Assembly: GCA_026625165.1 (NCBI GenBank)
Contig: CP112999.1
Span: 372,001 to 436,000 of the forward strand
Source of the DNA: Methanoregula sp.
GTDB taxonomy: Archaea; Halobacteriota; Methanomicrobia; Methanomicrobiales; Methanospirillaceae
Length of the DNA stretch: 64,000 nt
Direction of reading: 5' to 3'
The translations under genes and the position numbers were made by a program. Below, one piece after another: positions 59,655 through 64,000 of the stretch. The notes beneath the pieces are model-generated. The model was not told the DNA's origin and ran no database searches. It was given only the letters and a program-made list of their open reading frames with translations. Each line of letters opens with the position of its first letter. Position 1 is the stretch's first letter.

Positions 59655-61844
59655 TCATCTTACCCAGCTGGCATCATCGTCACCAGACCCTTTTTTTCCC
59701 TGTTTTTTTGATGATAGCTCGTTTTCCTTTGGCCGTCCGGCAAGTTTGATGTCCGAAACAATGTCATCTTTTTCTCTGGACTCCCGTTCGCGATGAAGGT
59801 TTGTATGCAGGAGTGCATCATCCCTGACAACCTGCGGAATATCTTTTAACTTGAATATCTCCTGCTCAAAGATCCCATCTTTTTTTCGGGTGGGAGCCTG
59901 CCGGATCCAGTCATCGATACTAACGGTCTGATCGTTTTGCGGGGTTTCTGCACCGGACTCGCGGTCTTTTTGAGAGGTCTTATTCTCAGGAACCTTATTG
60001 TCGTGGGATGCCTCATCACCCTTTTTTTGAAGCACGATTTTTTTTGAGTCCTGCTTTTTATGGATCACATGACGTGAACCCGGGACCGGATCAGTTTTTT
60101 TTGGAGCCGCCTTATCAGCATCACTTGTCATGGGCTGATTTGAGGCCGCACCTGTTTCCGGTATTTTCCGGAGATGCCGATCCAGTTTTGTGTCCCGTCC
60201 TGTTATTGCCATCAACCGCTGCTTCTGCAGTTCCTTCTCAATCTTTTTTCGCTCCTGCTCTTTGAGTCTGGCACGGTCATCCAGAGACACCGGAATTTTA
60301 TCCGGCAAATGGGGTGATTGCTGGGAAGCAAGTATCTTTTTTACAGGTATTGGCGCTCCTTTATCAGATGCCGGAATGGTGCCTTTAACCGGAGTCATCT
60401 CATATGGTTTATTAATGATTAAACGGCGCTGGCGCTGGACGGTTACCGGCTTGGTTTTTATTGGTTCTGGACGAGATCCCTCCACGGAATCCCTTGAATG
60501 CAGTGATGGGGGGGAAACTTCCTCAGATTTATCCGGTATTTTGTTTTTAGGAACGGAGATCATCTCGTCCCTGAGAACTGACGACCGGTGAGCCGTACCG
60601 GATGAAGCTGCAACAGGCCCTTTGCCGGAATTCTCACTGCTGACCGCAATTTCACCGGGTGACTGTTCCGCTTCAAGGTGTTGATTATACTGGGTGCGGA
60701 TCTCTTTGATCTCCGAGATACGTGGAATATTTTCAAGCCCGGTCAGCATAATGATGATCGCAACAAATCTGGTGCTGGTCACCGGATAGTCGCCGGATCT
60801 CGTCTCAAGTCCGGCAATGCTGCGGTCGATCCATTTACGCACGGTCATATATCCTTTGAGGGAAAGCTCATGGGAGGGTCCCGCGATCAGCACGAGGGCT
60901 TTATGTGCGCTGGTCAGATCACAGGGCGTGGAGATCTCATGGTAGATTGCCTGCTTAGCCAGTTCCACGATCCTCGAGGCTCTCTTCTGGTGCTCATCGG
61001 CAAAAAAACCGGTCGGACGCAATTTCGAAAGAAAATCCAGGGGGTTTTGGGGGATTTGTTCAACGGCATATCCAATGGTGATAAAACCCATACCCTTCAT
61101 CGTATTCAGGACTTCACCGGAATCAAGGACCACTTCTGCCAGTTCAATCCCCCCGTCCGCTTTAAATTCCCCTGCCCGGAGTATGAGGCTGATCCTCCTG
61201 ACAATGGCATCATTGAGCAGGGAGTACATCTTCTGAACCGGGGATAGTACCCGGTCCGGCTTTTTTTTGAACCCCAATCGTGCTGCAAACTCCTCATCCT
61301 CATGCGCAAGGGTTTTCTGCTTGGATTTGATCTTTTTGTACCATGTCTCGTTATCAAAGAGGATTATCCCGTCAAGCATGGGAGACAGCATTTCAATATC
61401 GTCTGCAGCTTTTGCTGAGCATTGCTCCCCCTCAGAAAGGCATGGCAGCGTGACAAGCCCGAAGATCGGCTCCACCATCGAAGAACGAAGCGCTGCAATA
61501 ATATGGGATGCAGAGTCAACAATCGCGCCCCCCAGCCCGGCACAGATAAATATTGCATCGGTTTCACCCGTTGCCATTGTCTGGACGCGTGCAGTCACCT
61601 CTGCAATGTCAATGGTTGCTGATGTCCCGGTATCCGGAGAGTCCTGCGGACTGGTGATGTCGATGGGAGGGAAATAAATCTTGGACGATTCTGGAAGCCC
61701 GGTGAGTTGTGAGAGGCTGTCGGAATCGACGTCGACAGCAAGCGCCTGAACGCACACCACCTTGCTGCTCCGACGGTCTGTGCGGTAGAGCACATCCACA
61801 ATTCTCCCCCCTGCCCCGCCAAGGCCAATCGCCAGGATCCGCAT
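59655..61844 (-). CDS. Divergent FtsZ/tubulin-superfamily protein with long charged tail
   Basis: 729 residues. Residues 1-390 follow the tubulin/FtsZ GTPase domain: IGLGGAGGRIVD (7-17), VDVDSDSL, and LVTLPCLSEG...DDIEMLSPMLDGIILFDN, which matches the FtsZ helix-strand after loop T4. The tubulin signature GGGTGTG is replaced by GLGGAIVDS (103-111). The T7 catalytic NxDxxD is read as GIELAEV (232-238), with Glu in place of both Asp. From about 390 a Lys/Glu/Ser/Pro-rich, probably disordered tail of about 340 residues follows. It is not canonical FtsZ1, FtsZ2 or CetZ. Confidence 0.85.
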   Translation of the reverse strand: MRILAIGLGGAGGRIVDVLYRTDRRSSKVVCVQALAVDVDSDSLSQLTGLPESSKIYFPPIDITSPQDSPDTGTSATIDIAEVTARVQTMATGETDAIFICAGLGGAIVDSASHIIAALRSSMVEPIFGLVTLPCLSEGEQCSAKAADDIEMLSPMLDGIILFDNETWYKKIKSKQKTLAHEDEEFAARLGFKKKPDRVLSPVQKMYSLLNDAIVRRISLILRAGEFKADGGIELAEVVLDSGEVLNTMKGMGFITIGYAVEQIPQNPLDFLSKLRPTGFFADEHQKRASRIVELAKQAIYHEISTPCDLTSAHKALVLIAGPSHELSLKGYMTVRKWIDRSIAGLETRSGDYPVTSTRFVAIIIMLTGLENIPRISEIKEIRTQYNQHLEAEQSPGEIAVSSENSGKGPVAASSGTAHRSSVLRDEMISVPKNKIPDKSEEVSPPSLHSRDSVEGSRPEPIKTKPVTVQRQRRLIINKPYEMTPVKGTIPASDKGAPIPVKKILASQQSPHLPDKIPVSLDDRARLKEQERKKIEKELQKQRLMAITGRDTKLDRHLRKIPETGAASNQPMTSDADKAAPKKTDPVPGSRHVIHKKQDSKKIVLQKKGDEASHDNKVPENKTSQKDRESGAETPQNDQTVSIDDWIRQAPTRKKDGIFEQEIFKLKDIPQVVRDDALLHTNLHRERESREKDDIVSDIKLAGRPKENELSSKKQGKKGSGDDDASWVR

Positions 61845-62225
61845 ATCAGACGCCGCTTATGGTACTGGTAAATTTACCCGAATTTCGTGTTAAATTATTG
61901 GTTGGTATTAGTTCAATATCTTATAGGATTTGACATCGGGATTTAATGTTTCGATCAGGCCGGAGTCAAAAGGTATTAAAAGGATTACTGCAGCCCGGAA
62001 CATGAGAAAAATTAATTTTATACGATCGGTCAAATAACCTTCAAACTTCCTATCGAACCATGAAATCTTCCTGCGTTCATCTCCGATACAACGATCGAAT
62101 TAAAAAATCCGACAAGAAAATCAGGCCTTTTTGTCTGATTTGACCATAATCAAGCGCCACATACAAAATTAAATGATAATTTATTTAAGTGCGTGTACGG
62201 TAATACTCCATGAGGTGAACTAGCC
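61845..62225. other. 381-bp intergenic region with mer promoter
   Basis: Divergent region between the FtsZ-like gene and mer. A 7-bp inverted repeat, AAATCAG (62118-62124) with CTGATTT (62135-62141), lies 50 bp before the mer TATA box. The rest is A/T-rich with no gene. Confidence 0.45.
62177..62218 (+). promoter_or_regulatory. Promoter and ribosome site of mer
   Basis: A TATA-like TTTATTTAAG at about 62181-62190 lies 40 bp before the TTG start and GAGGTGA at 62212-62218 is the ribosome-binding site. This implies a leader of about 16 nt with a strong Shine-Dalgarno sequence. Confidence 0.5.
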
Positions 62226-63212
62226 TTGTCATATGGAATTGAATTTGTCCCAGGAAATGTCAATGTGAAGCAAGTTGTCAACTTCTGCAAACTTGCAGAG
62301 TCTAAGGACATCGACTTCGCATGGATCACAAACCACTACAACAACCGCCACTGCTACCCCACCCTCGCCGCAATCGCGCAGGCAACATCGACCCTGAAGA
62401 TGGGTCCGGGTATCATGAACTCATTTACCGACACTCCCGCCGCAATGGCATCCTTCTTCTGCACACTCAACGAAATCTCTGACGGGCGTGCAGTCCTCGG
62501 TATCGGCCCCGGTGACCTCTCGACGCTCCCGAAGCTTGCGATCAACGCTGAAAAGCCGGTTGCCCGCCTCGAGGAGGCAGTCATACAGATCCGGAAGCTC
62601 TGTGCCGGTGAGGAAGTTAAAAAGTCCGGTATGAAGTTCTTCGATTACGATGGTGCCAAGCTTACCGGTGTCAACCTGCCAGGCAAGAAAGGAGTGCCAA
62701 TTTACATTGGTGCACAGGGACCTAAGGTTCTTGAACTCGCCGGAAAAGTCGGTGACGGTGCACTGATCAACGCATCCAACCCCAAGGACTTCCAGATCGC
62801 CATCCCGATCATCAAGAAGGCAAGCGATGCAGCAGGCAAGAAGACCTTTGATGTCGGTGCATACACTGCGATGTCGATCGACCAGAGCGAGAAGAAGGCA
62901 CGCAATGCTGCAAAGATTGTTGCAGCATTCATCGCAGCCGGCTCCCCGCCGGAACTGCTCACCCGTCATGGTCTTGACCTCAACAATGTCGCAAAGATCA
63001 AGGCGGCACTCGGAAAGTTCGACTTCAAGACGGTCGGAGAACTTGTCGGAGACAAGGAGATTGATGCATTCACCATTGCAGGAACTCCTGAAATGGTCAA
63101 GGCAAAGTGCGCAGACCTCACCAAGGCCGGCGTCACCCAGATCATCTTCGGTTCACCACTCGGTCCCGACATGACCAACTCCATCCGCCTCCTCGGCAAG
63201 TACGTTGTATAA
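62226..63212 (+). CDS. mer: 5,10-methylenetetrahydromethanopterin reductase
   Basis: 328 residues. Mer reduces methylene-H4MPT to methyl-H4MPT with F420H2, a step of CO2-reducing methanogenesis. It is a bacterial luciferase-like (alpha/beta)8 barrel: SYGIEFVPG at the start, ATSTLKMGPGIMNSFTDTPA, GRAVLGIGPGDLSTL and PIYIGAQGPKVLELAG. The start is TTG at 62226 with GAGGTGA eight bases upstream; the nearby ATG at 62233 is out of frame. Electrons would come from F420H2 made by the frh hydrogenase. Confidence 0.96.
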   Translation: MSYGIEFVPGNVNVKQVVNFCKLAESKDIDFAWITNHYNNRHCYPTLAAIAQATSTLKMGPGIMNSFTDTPAAMASFFCTLNEISDGRAVLGIGPGDLSTLPKLAINAEKPVARLEEAVIQIRKLCAGEEVKKSGMKFFDYDGAKLTGVNLPGKKGVPIYIGAQGPKVLELAGKVGDGALINASNPKDFQIAIPIIKKASDAAGKKTFDVGAYTAMSIDQSEKKARNAAKIVAAFIAAGSPPELLTRHGLDLNNVAKIKAALGKFDFKTVGELVGDKEIDAFTIAGTPEMVKAKCADLTKAGVTQIIFGSPLGPDMTNSIRLLGKYVV

Positions 63213-63362
63213 TCTTATTGTACAACCTGCCGGATCGGCTGCAGGGCGATACTGCCAATCATGGTAATATCCCCCAATCTTTTTTATTTCTTTGAAAAAT
63301 TCCAAGGCAATTACATGAAAAATGCTATCTTGATATCGGACGATAACAGAAGATGAGAGGAC

Positions 63363-64000
63363 ATGTTTACGGTTCGGGAGATTCCCGTCATGGGAGGGGG
63401 AATACTGCAGGAACGAAAAGAACTGTATACCGGGCTCCGGTGCAAAATAAGCCCTGAACGATTAAAACGCCATATCAACCTGTCTGTTCACGTGCCTGCT
63501 GATTCTGCCGGTTGCCCGTTCTGCCCCGATCAAGTCCTGGCCGTTACACCTACATTCTCTGATAAAAAACGTGTAATTAAAGGTGAGAGTGTCACCTTCC
63601 CCAATCTCTTCCCGTTTGCCCAGTGGCATACCGTTACGGTGATAACTAAGGCCCACACTGTCCTTGAATTCTCGCATCGCCAGATTGCCGATGCTCTCTC
63701 AGCACAGATCGAGACCCTCCGGCGTTTCGATGGATACCCAAGCATCAACTGGAATTTTTTACCATCAGCCGGAGCCAGTCTCGTACACCCCCATATGCAG
63801 GCACTCTCTGACAGGCGCCCGTCAGCGATTGCAGAACGGTACCTCAGTGCAAGCAAGCGCTACCGCAGCACCCATGGCGAATCGTACTGGGAGGCTGTCA
63901 GAAGACAGGAACGAGGTTCGGAAAGGTACCTTTTTGGGGATGAGATCCTCTGGCACGCCCACGCGGTCCCGTTGGGCGAAAAAGAGGTGCGTGGGATCCT
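63363..64000 (+). CDS. Galactose-1-phosphate uridylyltransferase-like protein (truncated by window edge)
   Basis: At least 212 residues, open to the right edge. The zinc-type CPFCPD pattern appears near residue 57, and the HIT-like active site GASLVHPHMQAL carries the nucleophilic His in HPH-x-Q. This fits GalT-family enzymes, which transfer nucleotidyl groups between sugar phosphates. The ATG at 63363 has GAGAGGAC upstream. It follows mer after a T-rich terminator region. The substrate may differ from galactose. Confidence 0.82.
   Translation, partial: MFTVREIPVMGGGILQERKELYTGLRCKISPERLKRHINLSVHVPADSAGCPFCPDQVLAVTPTFSDKKRVIKGESVTFPNLFPFAQWHTVTVITKAHTVLEFSHRQIADALSAQIETLRRFDGYPSINWNFLPSAGASLVHPHMQALSDRRPSAIAERYLSASKRYRSTHGESYWEAVRRQERGSERYLFGDEILWHAHAVPLGEKEVRGI

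Overview
This window comes from a hydrogenotrophic methanogenic archaeon, most likely of the order Methanomicrobiales and similar to Methanoregula. The evidence is a complete F420-reducing hydrogenase operon (frhADGB), methylenetetrahydromethanopterin reductase (mer), the methanopterin enzyme MptA, archaeal information-processing genes (aIF2-beta, aEF1-beta, RpoL, Cbf5, Nop5/fibrillarin, 7S RNA), NrpR, and an S-layer protein with a PGF-type C-terminal sorting signal. The species assignment is inference from gene content; no database was searched.

Layout. 0-6 kb holds small membrane and hypothetical proteins, a dCMP deaminase, a membrane thioredoxin-like protein, a DUF2124 protein and two members of one hypothetical family, one of them cut by the left edge. 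5.8-6.36 kb is a gene-free stretch packed with A/T tracts. 6.36-10.25 kb is frhADGB behind a long leader with several inverted repeats. 10.3-18.5 kb carries mptA, ilvC, two tandem flavodoxin-like genes, purL-purQ and aIF2-beta. 18.5-23.6 kb carries rpoL, an MBL-fold hydrolase with an AAA ATPase, and map-pepQ. 23.78-26.9 kb has two tRNAs, a zinc-ribbon/methyltransferase-like protein, the 7S (SRP) RNA immediately before malate dehydrogenase, and a zinc-ribbon/aEF1-beta pair. 27-31 kb is a secreted phospholipase D-like protein, two HTH regulators, an OB-fold protein, a lipoprotein and a HEAT-repeat protein. 31-41 kb has nadX-nadC, two related acyltransferase-3 membrane proteins, a methylthiotransferase, iorAB and tRNAs. 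41-47.2 kb has cbf5-hemD, a TctA-like transporter, nop5-fibrillarin and a thymidylate synthase. A gene-poor stretch of about 1.4 kb follows. 48.6-58.1 kb is a cell-surface block: S-layer protein, AMP phosphorylase (deoA), a repeated beta-sandwich surface protein and a large secreted VWA protein. 58.2-64 kb has a dCTP deaminase/dUTPase-family gene with nrpR, a divergent FtsZ/tubulin-superfamily protein, mer, and the start of a galT-like gene.

How the genes work together. frhADGB supplies reduced F420 that Mer consumes. MptA begins methanopterin synthesis. dCMP deaminase, the Dcd/Dut-family protein and thymidylate synthase form a dispersed dUMP-to-dTMP route. NadX and NadC belong to NAD synthesis. 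IorAB and IlvC are amino-acid metabolism. NrpR is a nitrogen regulator.

The strongest leads for new biology are the FtsZ-like protein with a rewritten nucleotide loop and a long charged tail, the structured frh leader, the Glu-to-Cys change in the dCTP deaminase-family protein, the A/T-tract array, and the basic low-complexity tails on otherwise ordinary enzymes.
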